Below, in pieces: positions 1-14,500 of a DNA stretch of 64,000 nt. Within the stretch, counting starts at the first letter, position 1. Every line of letters begins with the position of its first letter. The DNA comes from Monosporascus cannonballus (taxonomy: Eukaryota > Ascomycota > Sordariomycetes > Xylariales). The notes beneath the pieces are model-generated. The model had not been told where the DNA came from and ran no database searches. It saw only the letters and a program-made list of their open reading frames with translations. The stretch lies in NCBI GenBank assembly GCA_004154925.1, contig QJNS01000023.1:372001-436000 (forward strand). Direction: 5' to 3'. The translations under genes and the position numbers were made by a program.

Positions 1-3000
1 ATATATAGAATTAGCCCATATTTATTGCCTAAAATATTAAAAAAACAATTTTTCTTAATATTTATTTTCTTTTTTATTTAAGCCTTTTCGAATAATAATT
101 TCTTAAGGAATTTATTTATTTGTTCCCGGCCTAAGTACGTAATATAGCTTTTTAGCTTTCCGGCGATATTTGGCCGACCAGTATAGGTAATAAAAAGATA
201 TACGTAATTTTCGATCCTTTAGTAAAAATATATATATCCGTTTAATATAATTATTTATAATTAAATATCCGTAAATTTTATAATTTAATACTTTTTACGA
301 CAAATATGGTATAGTCCTTATAAATCCTTATGAATAATTCGACGGAGATCAATTTGGTAGCCCAAAGTACGTCCGGGAGTACCGAAATAAACCGATATGT
401 TTAGTTCGAAACGGAATACCAGGATTTGGATTTATTTTGAAAGGTAAAACTAACGTTATACAGGCCGATATCATAACAAAAAACGAAATTAAAATCCAAT
501 TCCTATTAAAAAGCAAAGTTAATATTACGATTATAATATATGTTTATAAATATGGTAAAATTACTTAATCGGTCGAATTAATATCTTTTACCATTTTCAT
601 AATCCGGTATTACCTAAGCCTTTATATTAATTTTAATTGCGTATCGTTTATTTAGATTACGGAAGGCGGGCTGATCCCGTTATTAGATTTGGAAAATCAA
701 TTAAAAATAAAGTATAATAAGATAATTTTTTCTGTGGAAAATTTTTCTTTCGGCGTACGCCTTAATAGAAAATAATGTATTAATAATATCGTCCAGAGAT
801 TCGACTTAATAAATAAGATTGCGAAAGGTTCGCCGTTATAAAGTTAAATTTATTAAGAAATAACCGTTTTGGAAAATAAACTTTTAATATTCGAAACCCG
901 GTATCGGATTTATAAATCCGTTAACCCCGTCCCGTTCCGAAACCTAATTCCCCCTTTAATCGAACTTATTTAATAGATCGGATACGACGAAATAAGCTAT
1001 GTTATCCGTAAAAGTTAGGAATATAATATAGGATATCTTATTGTTTTGTTGGATAACGGAAATATAAGCCTTATAATTAATTATATTATATTGTTATTTA
1101 TATAAACGAAAAATAATTAATACGTTTTGTTTTTCGTAATGCCAAATTTACTATTAATTAACATAATAATTGGTAAATAAAATCCGTTATAAATATGGCA
1201 GCAATATTCCTAAGATTTGTAAGGGACGGTAATACCTTATTTATAAAGGTTAATAACGTAATTATGGGCCATTTTAAATAACTTTTTATCCGAGCCAAAT
1301 AATTATACGGGTTTTTTGTTCGCTTTTATTTAACGATTGGAAAACCTAAAGACAGGATTATTTTTCAGCTTGATTAATAATACTATTTATTTTTGGTACT
1401 TTGCTATTATGTTAATTTCGTCAAAACGTACTGAGCCAAAATAAAAAGCTTAATACGGAAGATATTTAACGGCGGTATCCTTAATTAAATAGTATATTTT
1501 GCTTTTAGCCAAATTTAACGAAATTATTAACTTATTGCCTATAGATAAAACCCCGGCGGACAATCAAATCGAATTCCCTTATTATTTTTTAATTAAATTT
1601 TCGTTTATTATATTATAAATCAGTTCGCCGATTTTCTATCTTATTTTAATTATAACGAACGAAACCTAAAAACGTAAGCCAAAGATTTACGTTTTGCCGT
1701 TATAAAAAATTTTGTGAAAAAAAAAAACGGGCGGGCTATATTTATGTACGAATATAACGGCCACGGGAAAAGCCGTTTATATTTAAACGCGAACAACGTT
1801 TTTATCGTACGTAAATAAGGTTTTTTCGAAATAGAAAAATAATACCGGACGTTGGATAATACGATAAAATTCGGCCATTTTCGAAAAAATACAGGTTATT
1901 ATAGCGACGGAGATATTAAAAGGCTCGGTAATAAGCATTTTCCGGGAACGTGGATATTTGGGTTCTGGCAAAAGTTAAAATATGCTATACAAACCAGGGA
2001 CCGTAAAATAATAGTAAAGGTATGGGGGAAATTGCGCATAACCAAAAACCCCGATTAGATATTTCCGGAAATTGTTAATCCCAAAATTGGAGCCTTTATA
2101 TACCGGCCATATTTCGCTTGGCCTGGCTTTATAATAACTTTTACGTTAATTAAATTAATAATTAAAGGTGATACGGAAATACTTAACGAAAGGATTTAAC
2201 TTAACGCAAAAACCTTGTATAAATACTGCGATTTTATGGTAAAAGGTTAAAATGTCCTTTGGAAATATCGAATTAATTTAATACGATAAAAGATATTGCC
2301 CATTTTTTACGTACGATATAACCATAAATATGGCGATACATATTTAAATTTTTCCGATATGTATTTACGTTTTTCGTAAATAATATAAATATTAATAATA
2401 TTATTTTAATATATAAACTTTATAAAGCTTTTTTTATTTAACGTAATACTTATAATATATCTTTAAGGCGGTAAATCCATTTTTTATTTACAAAAGACGA
2501 TAATAATTTATTATTATTAATCCCGTTAATACGATTTTATTTAAAATATACGAACCGTTAAAATTTATTTTGTATTAACGTAACCGCTTTATCGGAAAAT
2601 TACTAATTAAATTAAAAAAATAAATTATAGGAATTTTTTAAGATATTCCCAGCCTATTTAACGGGATAAACGGCCGTAATTATTATAGCCTAACCTAATA
2701 ATAGTTTTAATATTAAAGATTTAAGCTTAGCGGCTAAGGAACGGATTACGTTAATTAATTTTGGTTAAATTGCCGACCCCTAAGCATAACTGCCTAACCG
2801 CAAATATAACTAAGATAAAAAATTTTATAGGGTTTCAAAATTTTTTAATTACTTAAATAATATTTATTACTTATTATTTATTTATATTACTTATTAATTA
2901 AAATAATAATATAATATTTTAATATAAATATTATATAATTATTTATATAATTATATCGGCATTATATAATAAATTCGGCAAATATGTACAATTAAAATAA

Positions 3001-6000
3001 AATTATTCGTAATTATAATATCGATATAAGGATTACAGCTACCAATTATTTGGCCTTTTGTTATTTAATTTATATTCTGAAAATTATATAAGCAAAATAT
3101 AAATATTTAAATTTTTTAATATCAAAAATTTTAATTAAAAGTTAATATTTATAATATCTTTTTTATAATAATTTTATTAATAAATTATTAACTTAATTAT
3201 TATTAATTTTATACATAATAAATAACTAATATTTATATTATATTATTATAATATACCCTTAATTAATTATGGTTTTTCCAAGGCCTTATTCGAAATCCAG
3301 GTAAAAGTAATAATTCGAAATAACTTTTAAACGGAAATATTATATTTACAAATACCAATATTATTTAGTTAATTAATTATATAAGCATTAAAAATTATTA
3401 AAAAATATCGAAAAAACTAAGTATTCATAATTTGTACCAAATTTACTTAGACAATTACGAATTACCGCCATTTTTAAGACCTTTGGCAGAATTTGCTCGG
3501 GTTTTCTTTAAAAGGGGAATAAAGTTAACTATCCAACATTATTTAAGCGTTATTAGGCGAACTTCCGAAAATCAACAGAACCTAACGAATTCGTTTCCGG
3601 GCACCTAAAAGCTGCCCAATTAGGTTTTAACCGATTTTATTACGATTATCCCGGTTAAACCAAAACTTTTAAAGGGGATATCTTATTTAGGCTATAAAAA
3701 AAGGAAAATCAAATATAATTAAAAAAGGCCGTATAAAAACTGTTAAAAAAGAAATAAAGTTTGTAAATATATTAAAATTACGAAGTTTTAAAATTTCGTA
3801 ACGTAAATCTTTTAATAAGGTATATCCTTATATACCTATATTATAATATAAATTAATTCCGTATAAAAAAATATAATTTACCGGAATAATATTTTAAAAC
3901 GATATTATTCGGGGTATAAAAAACAAAAATAATAAGGATACTTTATATGAAACGGAATAACCGTACATAAACCGTTTTTTAGGTTTATAATTTATAAACG
4001 ATAAATGGAAAATATTACGTTAACGTAATATATTAACTTTTGTTAAACCTAATAACGTTATAATTTAATTAGTTAACAAATTAATAAAAGTTATTTCAAT
4101 TACTTCGGTATTTTTATCTCTTAATTATTATTACTTTTATTTATATTTAAAAAGGGTTTATTACTTTTACTTTTTATTAAAAACCTTTTAAAAAGTATAT
4201 AACCTTTAATACATTTTTTTTAATTATATATATTTCTATATATAATATAAGGTTTTATAATTTCTTAATATTATATTTATAAATATGGTTATAAAAGGCT
4301 TTAAGCATTATGGCGGGGTACCCGGGGGATATTATTTCTTTCGAATAATTCGATTTTATTTATAAAATAATATACTATGAATTCGTACGAAGAAGCTATT
4401 TTATATTCCCGTATAGGAATTACTAGGTTTTGGCCTTATTTTCGGTACTTTAATCTAACGACGTTGGGCCATAAGGTACCTAGGTATACAAAATAATACT
4501 GCCGATTAATCTGCAGATATAATTCTTATGTTAATATTTTTCCCGATTTAAATTATGCCATATATTTACGTTTTAGTTCAAATTTATTTATTGAATACAA
4601 AATAATTATATCGGTATACTTTTCCGGGAAAAACGATTATAATACTTTAAACGCCTTTTTTTATACGCTTATAACGTTATTTATCTCGTAATTTAGGTAA
4701 TAACCTGCGGTAAGCTTTATAAGGATAAAAAAGTAATCGAATTTGCTAAACCAGGACGTAAGGTAATAATCGGATTAAAGGGCCTAGAAAATTTATTTAC
4801 TTTCCTGCAAAATACATTAATCGAAATGCCCATACCGTAAATAGTTATGCATATATTTACATATGCAAGCATTTACATATACTAGCTAAAGCCGGCAAGT
4901 TACGGGGGATACCGCTTTTAAGGTTCGATATCGTTAAAGTTATTCGATCACTTTATTATATTAACCTAGCTCGCACAGGACGGCTTTAAGGAACGAAATA
5001 ACTTAGTTATCCTGCATATGAAACTTTTACAAGCCCGGAAAAGCCCGCCTAAAGTTTCCGTTAAATCAATATAACTATACCCGTATAAACTGGACCTTTT
5101 CGTTTATAAGCTTTTATAACGTAAAACATTTTTTTCCCCATATGTTTTTATATTATAATAAATACTTTAAAATAAACGTTAAAATATTCGACCGTACGTA
5201 TTCCTATATTTTTAAAATAAAATAATTTACGGAAAACGCGTTATTTCGAATATTGTATATTAAAAAAGTAAAATTACTTCCCGGTAATAATATACTGTAT
5301 AAATATATAATATATACTTCCCTAATTTTAAGTTTAATTTTTAATAATCCTTATTCCGGAAACTTACTAACCCTTAAGGCCAGTAACGTATAAAATATTA
5401 CCCTTAAAAACTTAATTTTTTATGTATAATCCCGGAAATACAAAACTAAAATAATAATTTCGAAAAATTACTTAAAATAAAGCAATTTAAATTAAAAAAA
5501 GTTTCCGAATTAACGTAATAAGAAAATATATAATCTAATACGGGCAAAAGTTCCTTATATTATTGCCGATACCTGTTATAAATTAATACGGCTACGTAAA
5601 AGTATAAGTATAAAAAACGTACTTTAACCTTTTTATTACCTAAAAAGCATAAAAAATAAGTTTTATAATTTCAATTTTTTCTTTAAGTTCCTTAAGGCGT
5701 TATTTTAAGATTTTGGCCATATTAAGGTTTAACTTAATAATCCATTTTATCGATTAAATAAACCCGACGTAATTTAGGTTAAAAAGCGTTTTGTTAAACC
5801 TTGGTTCGTATTAAAATATATAATATATTGGCAAAAAGGTAATTATTTTTTTCCTGTTTACATCTTAATTCGTTATTCGGTTTCGCGATTACTGAAAAAT
5901 AAAACGTAATACTTTAATATTACCCAAATACCAAAAAACATATATAACAATATGGAAATCGGCATTTAATTTATTAAATATTCTGTTTATCTAATTAAGA

Positions 6001-9000
6001 ACCGACAAATTATTACAAAGGAAATAACTATTTCGTTAAATTAAATTAAACCTTAACTTAAAAAAGGCCGTAATTAAGAAATTTAAGGTTTCGCAATTAC
6101 GAACGTTTTAAGGCGTTTTAAATGTTACATAAAATAACCCGAAAACTATAATCGGGTTACCTTAATTAAAGGAAAAACGAATTAAATTTTCTTTCGAAAT
6201 AATTTAAATCCGTAACTCTAATAAGTAATCGAATACGTACGGCCGAATATATTTCTTTAAGTTAACCTTAAACTTTTAAAATATATCCCGAATATTATAT
6301 TCGGCATGGAAAATTTTAACCAAATCAGATAATACTTCCTGACATAAAAAAAAAATTTCCATTAAAAATACGTATAAGCAGTAAGGATCTTGCCGGAAAG
6401 CGGTCGGGATTTCCAGTATTTTCCCGTTATTATTAATATAAGTTAGCCGTATTTTAATTTGTTAATTAGGATACGGTCGGATATTTAATTTATTAAAACG
6501 TAAAAACGGGGAAAATTATTAATAAATAAATATAAGCCGTAATATCTTTATTTTTTAATAAAAGTTAAAAGGTACGTTTGGATTTAACTAAAAAAATTCG
6601 AATAATTAGTTAAAAATATTTTACCTAAATAATAAACCAAACCTTTTCGTAAAGAATAACTAATTTAACGATACTATTATCTATTCCCTAATAATAAAAC
6701 ATATTTCCAATTATTTTCGTATTTTGGTAATTTATTATTAATTTATATATATTAGATTTCGTTATCGCAATTTATATCTTACTTAAACCTTTAAATTAAA
6801 TTAATATCCGGTAACTTAAAAAAAAAATTATCGACCGAAAAATAATCAGTACGGCAATTTATCAATACAATATTTAAGGGAAAATAATTAATACGAAAAC
6901 AGAAATAATTATAATTTTCAAAAAACGGTTAATAAACCCGATTTCTTATAAACCGGCTAACAGGTAACTTACGGATCAATATTATAATTATGCCCCGTAT
7001 TATTACGTCAAAAAGCAAAAGATTAGCGATTAATTACATTAATAATAATTAATTAAAATGCCTTATAACTATATAAGAATTATTACGATGGATTAAGCCG
7101 TAATAATTAGACTTTTATATAACGAATTCAAATCCTTATATGTAATAAAATTAACGCAAAAAGGATTCGAATCCGATTTAATATTTTCGAATTCTATTTT
7201 TTACGTTTTCCTTACGGCACTAACCTACGGACCATAATTAGCTAATAATTACATCCCGCCGATAATACTTTTTGGTCCTTTAAGGGATTCCTTACTAACC
7301 GCAAGTACTGCTATTAATTTTACTGGTTCCATAATTAATCCGGGATTTTATCCAGGCGTTATTTTAATAATACATAATTAATAAAGGAAATCCTTAATAA
7401 TTAATTATAAATAATTAATAGTACCGGTAAATAATTAATTATGGATCCCGGTATAAACCCCGGGCTTTTATTTTCGCCTTAAAAAACAATAGGTTATTCC
7501 GGAAAAAACGTAATTTATATACCTTTCGGCACCTTATATAACTAATAAAGCCAAATATTACATAACTTTTTATCCTTTACAAAATATCTTATATATATAT
7601 ATGTTAAAACCAATTAGGACGATTATTAAACCCATTTAAAACGTTATATTAATTAGGCTTAATATATTAATTAAGGTTAATATAACTTTACATAAAAAAC
7701 CCAGATTTTATTTATATCCGGCAAATATAATATTATTATATTGTAATTTAAAAATGCAAATTCGTACCAAAATAAATTAACTTTACTTTTAAAAAAATAC
7801 GTAATTTCTTAAGTACTTTAATATATAAATTAAGTTGGAAACTGGTTCCGGGTTTAGCAATTTCCTTGGCATTCGTATGCACGCCAGCCCCTAACCTAAC
7901 GAATCTAAGATATTCTCCGAACCACCAAACCTTTTATTATCTAACTCTAAGTAATAAAAGCTATTTTGCTTAAAATTAATAATTCCGGGTATCCGTAACG
8001 GGTTTTGCCCGAAAACTTTATTTTATAGATTAACCGTTATACGTTATTAAGTCAAGTATTAATATATTAAGTTTTAATATATACGAAATTTTAATCGAAT
8101 TTAAAATTTTATCCGAATTAAGTTTAACGCGTATTATAATTATAAATACCTTTTAATATATATAATTAATCGGATAATCCTAATTTTCTTATTTAAAATT
8201 TTATTTCGAATAAATTATTAATATAAACTTTATATATTTTGAAACTTTAATAACGGCCAGTTTTCCCGTAATCTTATCCGAATAATTATTAACGGATAAT
8301 ATTTAGGTTACCGGCAATATATTCTAAGAAAAAAAATTCTATTTCGAATCTTTTTAAGTTATTAAGGATTAAATAAGATATCTTAAACGCGTAACGAATA
8401 TTAACTTTTTTAACCGATCCCCGATAAGGTATAACCGTATTATATCTGCCATTTTCGAAAAATAATCCAACTTAATATTTATTAATATTTCCTTTTTTAA
8501 TTTTTATTTACGTTATTATTTATTATACTAATTATTTTCGTTTTTATAATACCGGAATTAAACGGTTTAATTTTGCTAATACGGCCTGTATTTAAAAAAT
8601 TAATTAATTTATAGCTACGGGGACGTATAATCGCCTCTTAACAGCCATATTAAGTGCCGTACCAGATTAACTCTTATATTAAATAAGGTATTTATTTTGT
8701 CAGGCTAATAAACGATAAATAGTACAAATATGTTATCCATTTTTCGGCCTACGGTTAACTCAAAATATATAAAGTTAAACTTTAAGAACTTTATAATCTT
8801 AAAAATTACGTTTTTTGTTACGGGGCGATACTATTAAATGGCGAAATTAAAGTTTACGGCCGTAATATTGCTAAAAATAAAGTACTAACTTACTTTACCC
8901 GGAATACGGTATAAGGAATTTTAAATAATAAAAAGGACGGATTTATTTAATTTTATTGCCGTTATCCAGATTACGCCTAAGCTTGCGTTTACATTAAATA

Positions 9001-9300
9001 AGTTATTTTCCTTTTTATAATCAAAGTAAATTATCTTTTATAATAACCAAAAATCGTTTAATTAATTATAATTATATAAAAATACGGGCTATTCAAGGTA
9101 CGCTAATTAGACAATTCGTATTATTTACTTTTTTGCTTAACCATAATAAAAATTTTATAAAGCATTTTCGGAAAATAAATATAAATTTGATTATATATTA
9201 GTTATATAATATTGAAAACCTATCATAATTAAAGCGGATATTATAATCTTAATATATAAGGTACGAATTTTTATTATTTTGCCTTATTGTCGAAATTATT
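1..9300. repeat. AT-rich RIP-degraded repeat block, no named gene
   Basis: The stretch is strongly AT-rich, with TpA everywhere, few CpA/TpG and retained CpG, as expected for DNA hit by repeat-induced point mutation. Reading frames are closed by TAA/TAG at short intervals. Two places read better than background on the plus strand: about 1,850-2,060 (68 open codons) and about 5,850-6,330 (a frame interrupted mostly by TAA). I could not assign either to a family. Short stretches near 4.3-5.0 kb and 7.2-7.5 kb keep somewhat more CpA but show no convincing gene. Dead transposons are the most likely content; this is inferred from composition, not from a recognised domain. Confidence 0.6.
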
Positions 9301-9333
9301 TCTGAAAAACGTAACCATTATTAATACGATATA

Positions 9334-10125
9334 ATGGACCAAGGCGTATTAGCTTTATATAACCATAAACTTTTTGCCACGTTAATCGGCATTTATGGTA
9401 CGTACTTATTTAAAAATCTTAATACGGAAAAAATTCGTTATATTTTATCGTCGTGCAAAACGTTTAACAATATTAACCTTACGAATAAATCTTTGGTAAA
9501 CGATATAAAGGAATTCCAGCGACATCTCCTTATTAACCCTTTTTAGCTAATAAAAATAATCCTAATATTATGCTTATAGCACTTATTAACTATATGCAAT
9601 TTATACCCAAAATAATTTTACTTTATTTGCCTTATGGACAAATAACCGACTTTTAAAAATATTTGGTTTTAATTTTATATAATTACCCGTTCCTAGATAA
9701 TTATTAAGAAAAAGAAAATTTGTTCCTTATATAGGGCTTATAAGCTTACGCCGATTTACTACACAAAAAATTAATTATAACCATTAACCGATTCCGAAAA
9801 ACAAAAATCAAAATTCGGCTAGGATTTACGGTTATTAACCTTGTATTAAGCTTAATAATAATAGTACGGTTTTCAAAACGTCGAGATATTACAAATCCTC
9901 TTCCCGGTTCGTTTCTCCAGGACTTTTATGCTTTATTAAGCAGTAAAAATCTTCGGAATACGCAAAAAATATTGGAGCACATAGCTGGATCGTTAGCTCG
10001 GGTACTAAGTAATAGCCATAAGGAAATATTTCAAAACCTTAAAAAGTTTATTTACGATATTGGTAAAATTCCCGCGTACCTCCATAAGCTGAACCGGATT
10101 TCAAATATATTTTGGTATTAATATT
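9334..10125 (+). pseudogene. RIP-degraded unidentified protein-coding relic
   Basis: Plus-strand frames are unusually open for this block: 70 codons at 9,334-9,546 and a further open stretch at about 9,880-10,120, with other broken segments between and before them. The residues look like an ordinary soluble alpha-helical protein (leucine-rich, with KKF and HKL type helices) rather than random AT-rich translation. I do not recognise the family. The stops that interrupt it are TAA/TAG, consistent with RIP of CAA/CAG/TGG. It may be the 3' part of a longer gene beginning near 8.6 kb. Confidence 0.35.
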
Positions 10126-10129
10126 TATA

Positions 10130-11225
10130 AAACGGAAATTATAACAAAACCTTAAAAATCGGATAATAACGGTTTATTTTATATATAAAACTTAATAATT
10201 GGAAATTAATTACAAAAAATATATATAATAATTAAATCTACTTAATATAAGCCAAATTAAAGGCTAAATAAAAGTAACGGGAATTATTAATATATATTTT
10301 TATTTAGGTAAATAATTATATTATATAACATTATTATTCTTTTTTATTAATTTAATTTTTTTTTATTATATATTAATATTTTAAAATTTTTTTACGATAA
10401 TATATTTTAATTATATAATTAATAACTTTACCGCTTAATATATATAGGCCTTAAGGTTATATACAAAAAGAATAATAATATTATTATCGGTAAGAAATAC
10501 ATTAAATATATGCCATTAAACCGTTTTATTACTTTTAAAATAAACTTTCCTTATTTATTTCGGTAAAGTATTAAATATACAAAAAAAATTAAAATTATTA
10601 TAAATTATTATAAGTTCGTAATATCATAAAGGTAACTATTAAAAGCATATAGTACGTATATAAGGAGAAATTTAACTAATTAGGTTAAATTAATTATTAA
10701 GGGGTAATTCCGTATAAAAAAGTTATATCCAAAATATATATACTTAATGTTTATCTTGATATTTTAATCTTAAGGCGGTTGCGGATAAAGATAACCTATA
10801 TGTGGTTACTTAATTGGCCGCATTAATACCGTAAGATCGACTTGCGTTTAGGATTATGATATTTAATCATATTAATACGTTTATAATTTAAATAACCATA
10901 ATAAAATTTTTACTTAGGTATAGCTTTTATATAACCTTCTGGTTATAAATAGGTATTAGGGGCTTTTATTTGTTGCCGTTAGTTATACGTTAATATGTTA
11001 TTAGGCTTGTTATTAGGAAAATACTTTCGTATTACGTTATTACGGCTTAATTTTCCGTTATAGCCGTAATTATTACTTTTCGCTTTTTTTTATTTTAATT
11101 TTACCTAAAGGGGGTTTCGTATTTAGATTATTAACATTTACCGAACCTTGCATATAAGATCCGGGCGAATAAGGAATTATTCGTATATCCGAAACTGGCA
11201 TTTTATCGTTGCACCTTTTAAATTG
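10130..11225. repeat. AT-rich relic, no gene seen
   Basis: RIP-type composition continues. Short frames are all closed by TAA/TAG, and I could name no domain, terminal repeat or RNA gene. Confidence 0.5.
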
Positions 11226-11229
11226 TAAT

Positions 11230-11822
11230 TAGATAATAAGGCCAATATATTAATTTCGATAAATATAACGTTATATTCGTTTTTTAACCTTTTACGTTTT
11301 TTGCGATTTTGACGCTTATCGCGCCCTTTTATGAAAAAGGCAAAATACGGTTAGTAATTTAAAAACTTAAATTTACCTTTTTATCGTCCTAAATATATAA
11401 GTAAGTAATAATAATATAAAAATATTAATTTTAATTAAGTTACGCTTAATAAATATATTAAAATATAATTAATAAAAACGAAAAAAGAATAATAATAGGG
11501 AATATTATTAAAAAATAAATAAAAATAAGATAATAAATAAAATTAGAAAAATAATATTAATAAATGGTTTTAATAATTATTTAATAAATATGGATATTAC
11601 GGAAATTAAATGCCATAATTTTAATAATTAAAATTATGTTATATTATTTTTTAATTTTAAATTTTTAAATCGTTTAATTATAACCGAATAACGCTTTTAT
11701 GTTCATATAATCCAGTTTATATTGCCAACTTATATATTTAATTTTCCGAAAGGGTATTTTATTATCAAAATAAAAAATATCTAATTAGGAATTATTCTTT
11801 GGCGGTTAAGCCGTATCGGCGG
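11230..11822. repeat. Repeat R1, copy 1
   Basis: This segment matches a second copy in the same orientation. About 11,230-11,470 corresponds to 26,510-26,765, and about 11,490-11,822 corresponds to 28,580-28,985. Differences are largely C/T and G/A, as RIP would produce. The two halves are almost adjacent here, but in copy 2 they are separated by about 1.8 kb holding a BCS1-like ATPase relic. A 62-codon minus-strand frame (11,781-11,969) overlaps the end of the repeat; I cannot name it. Confidence 0.7.
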
Positions 11823-12423
11823 CTTTATAAAGTTAACCAAGGCAGCCATTATTAAGGATTTCTGTACGACATATATCCTGGTATCATAAATAGGACGTAA
11901 TGTTATTTCGGAAATATAACGAATTGTTATAACCTTAGTTTTAAGTAAATGCCTAATACTATTCGCCAAAAGTTATTTATTATTTATTAAAATTTATTAT
12001 TTTTTATCCGTTTTTTTCCGATAAATATAAACTTTTTTCTTAATTAAATAAGCTTATTATTATTATTGGATATATATATATAATAATATTATGCGATTTA
12101 TTTTATAAAATCCCTTAAAATCGTTTTTTTATTTAATATTTCGCCTATAATACTAAAAATAATATATATTTATTTACTTTTTTATTTTAATAATATATAA
12201 TTTAATAATTATTTTTTTTCTTAATTAAATAATATTTAATAAGGATTATATTAATAACGATATGGTATCATAAAAATAACCAGCTTAATTATTTTAATAC
12301 GAAAATTTAAAAATATTATTTTAAAGTAATTTTGATTGTTTTACGTTTTTAAATATTTAAATGCCGTAATATTATCCGTTTATCCTTTAATAAAAGTTTT
12401 ACCCCTAGCAAAAGCTGTATTAG

Positions 12424-12550
12424 CGGGAGCCATACCAGGAGCCATACCCCCAGCAGGAGCCATACCCCCAGCAGGAGCCATACCCCCAGCAGGAGCCATA
12501 CCCCCAGCAGGAGTTATACCCCTAACAGGAATTATACTTCTAGCAGCAAG
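12424..12550. repeat. 18-bp minisatellite encoding Pro-Ala-Gly-Ile units
   Basis: The unit GCAGGAGCCATACCCCCA is repeated about four times almost perfectly, with degenerate units at both ends that carry C-to-T changes (GCCATA to GTTATA, CCCCCA to CCCCTA). On the plus strand it lies in an 87-codon open frame (12,336-12,599), reading as repeated AGAIPP. The core units keep CpA and are not RIP-mutated although flanking DNA is. RIP is known to spare short repeats, and slippage can homogenise such an array. Whether it was ever translated is unknown. Confidence 0.8.
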
Positions 12551-12599
12551 TTACGCCGTTAATTTCCGCCTTCTCCGAAATAAACTCGGCCGAGGTTAA

Positions 12600-14500
12600 C
12601 ACCTCGAATTCCAGTAAGGGGTTTGCCCAAAAACCAGCCGGGATAAACGTTAAAAGGGGCGCATATACGTATACCGATTACCGGTACAACTAATAATTCA
12701 AAACGGCAGAACTTATGAAATAATATAAACGTAAAATCCATTAATAAACCAATTTATTTAACGCCGTTAATCCGGCAGATAAAATAATTGCCAGCCAGGC
12801 TTAATACAAAAGGATAAATCCAAAAACGGGCAAACCGTATAATAGGTCCTTTTTTAGGCCTTACGAATTAATATAATACGAAAATACCATCCATAACCTT
12901 AAAAAGCCGAAAATCCGTTATAAACCCTGTAAAAAGATATTCTATCAGGAAAATGCGCTTACGAAATATAATCGTATTTGTTATCCTGGTACTAATTTAC
13001 TGAAAAATACCAAAAATTATAATTAGATTTATAAGAAAACTTTAAAAATAAATTTACTAATTATTATAAGGGATTTACGGAAATATAATAAATAAATAAT
13101 ATAAATATAAATAAAAAATTTCCTTTTTTAATATTATCATAAATATATTTTTAATTCGTTTATTAAAAAATTATATCAGTTAACTGTTTAATAAATTTTC
13201 CTAAATTAATACGGACTTTCGTCCATATTCATATAAAATAATATAATAGTAATAACTTTATATATATATATAAGGATTTCATATAATATTTTATTTTAAT
13301 TTTTTAAATTAACGGTTATTAATTTATATTAAATTATAAAGTTATTTAGGCCCGGAAATAATTTAATTTACGGAGATATAAAACATAAGTAAATAAATTT
13401 TTTATTATAATAAAAAACCTTTATTAAGTAATTAATAAAAGAAATACCTAAGCAAAACATAAATTCCATTTTAATAATAAATTAATTAAATTAATTAATA
13501 ACCTTTGTAATATTTATAACTTAATAAAGTTTGGTTACGGAATAAAAAAATATATTAAGGATAATTAGCCGTTAATAATTTGTAGCGTAATTCCGGGGAA
13601 ATTACAAGGCCTAATAAACGGTATACCCCGGCAGATAACTAATTAATTATAACAGATATAAACGCGCGATATAATACGTATACGGTTAATTTGCAAAATA
13701 AGGTTTTCGGGCAAAATCGGTCGGAATACCTGGAGCTATTATGGCTTATTTGGTTAAATAAATATTACTTTCGGAATAAAAAAAATAACTTTATAGCCGT
13801 ATAATGCAAAATAAATAACCCTGTATTTATATATAATCATAATTATCATACGCTTAAACGGGTTATTTAGAATTAATACCTTATTTATTATTAGTAAATC
13901 CCGGCCTTATTTTAATGCCACCCCGGCAAACCCATTATTTGCTTTAGGTTTATTATTAATACGGTTTTAAACTTATACAGGATTTAAATAATACGGATTA
14001 TATTAATATTTAATCGTAATTTTAAAAATAAATTAAAAAATTTTAAATATAAAATATATTATTAATTATTCGATTTAGCCTTATAAACCTTTTTACGGCC
14101 TAATTTTAACATTAAGTCCATTTAATATCTTATACTTAAACCCTATTACGGCGTTTCCATATAAATATATAATTTAATATACCCCGTATTTTAGCATAAG
14201 GTCCGTTATTAGGCATATTGTTTCGATTTGTAAAAACGGCCGATATATTAAGGTATATCCAACTTAAATTCTTAGTAATTATTATTATAATGTTCGTATT
14301 CGGCGAACGAAAAAATATTTAGGATTAATTTTCGTCCATATAAAAAATTTATCATTATATTCCGGGGATGGGAATTTACTATTACGCTTTAGGGATAGGA
14401 ATTTAACATTACGTTCCGTTAACCCCAAAAATAGTATTTTTGGGGGCCGAAAGTTACAAATTAATATTTGCGCAATTAATTAAGGTTATTACTATTACGG
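12600..14500. repeat. AT-rich relic, weakly mutated at its start
   Basis: From 12,600 to about 13,010 more CpA survives than around it, and a plus-strand frame continuing from the minisatellite is interrupted only by TAA/TAG. The rest is fully AT-rich. Near 14,355-14,425 a unit of about 29 bp containing GGGATGGGAATTTA is present twice in tandem. I recognise no protein family. Composition shifts to GC-balanced DNA at about 14,500. Confidence 0.45.

Noticed and set aside
7130..7180. tRNA-like GGATTCGAATCC word
   Set aside because: Isolated palindromic word in AT-rich DNA with no cloverleaf around it.
12424..12550. CRISPR array
   Set aside because: Units are contiguous without spacers, and the genome is eukaryotic.
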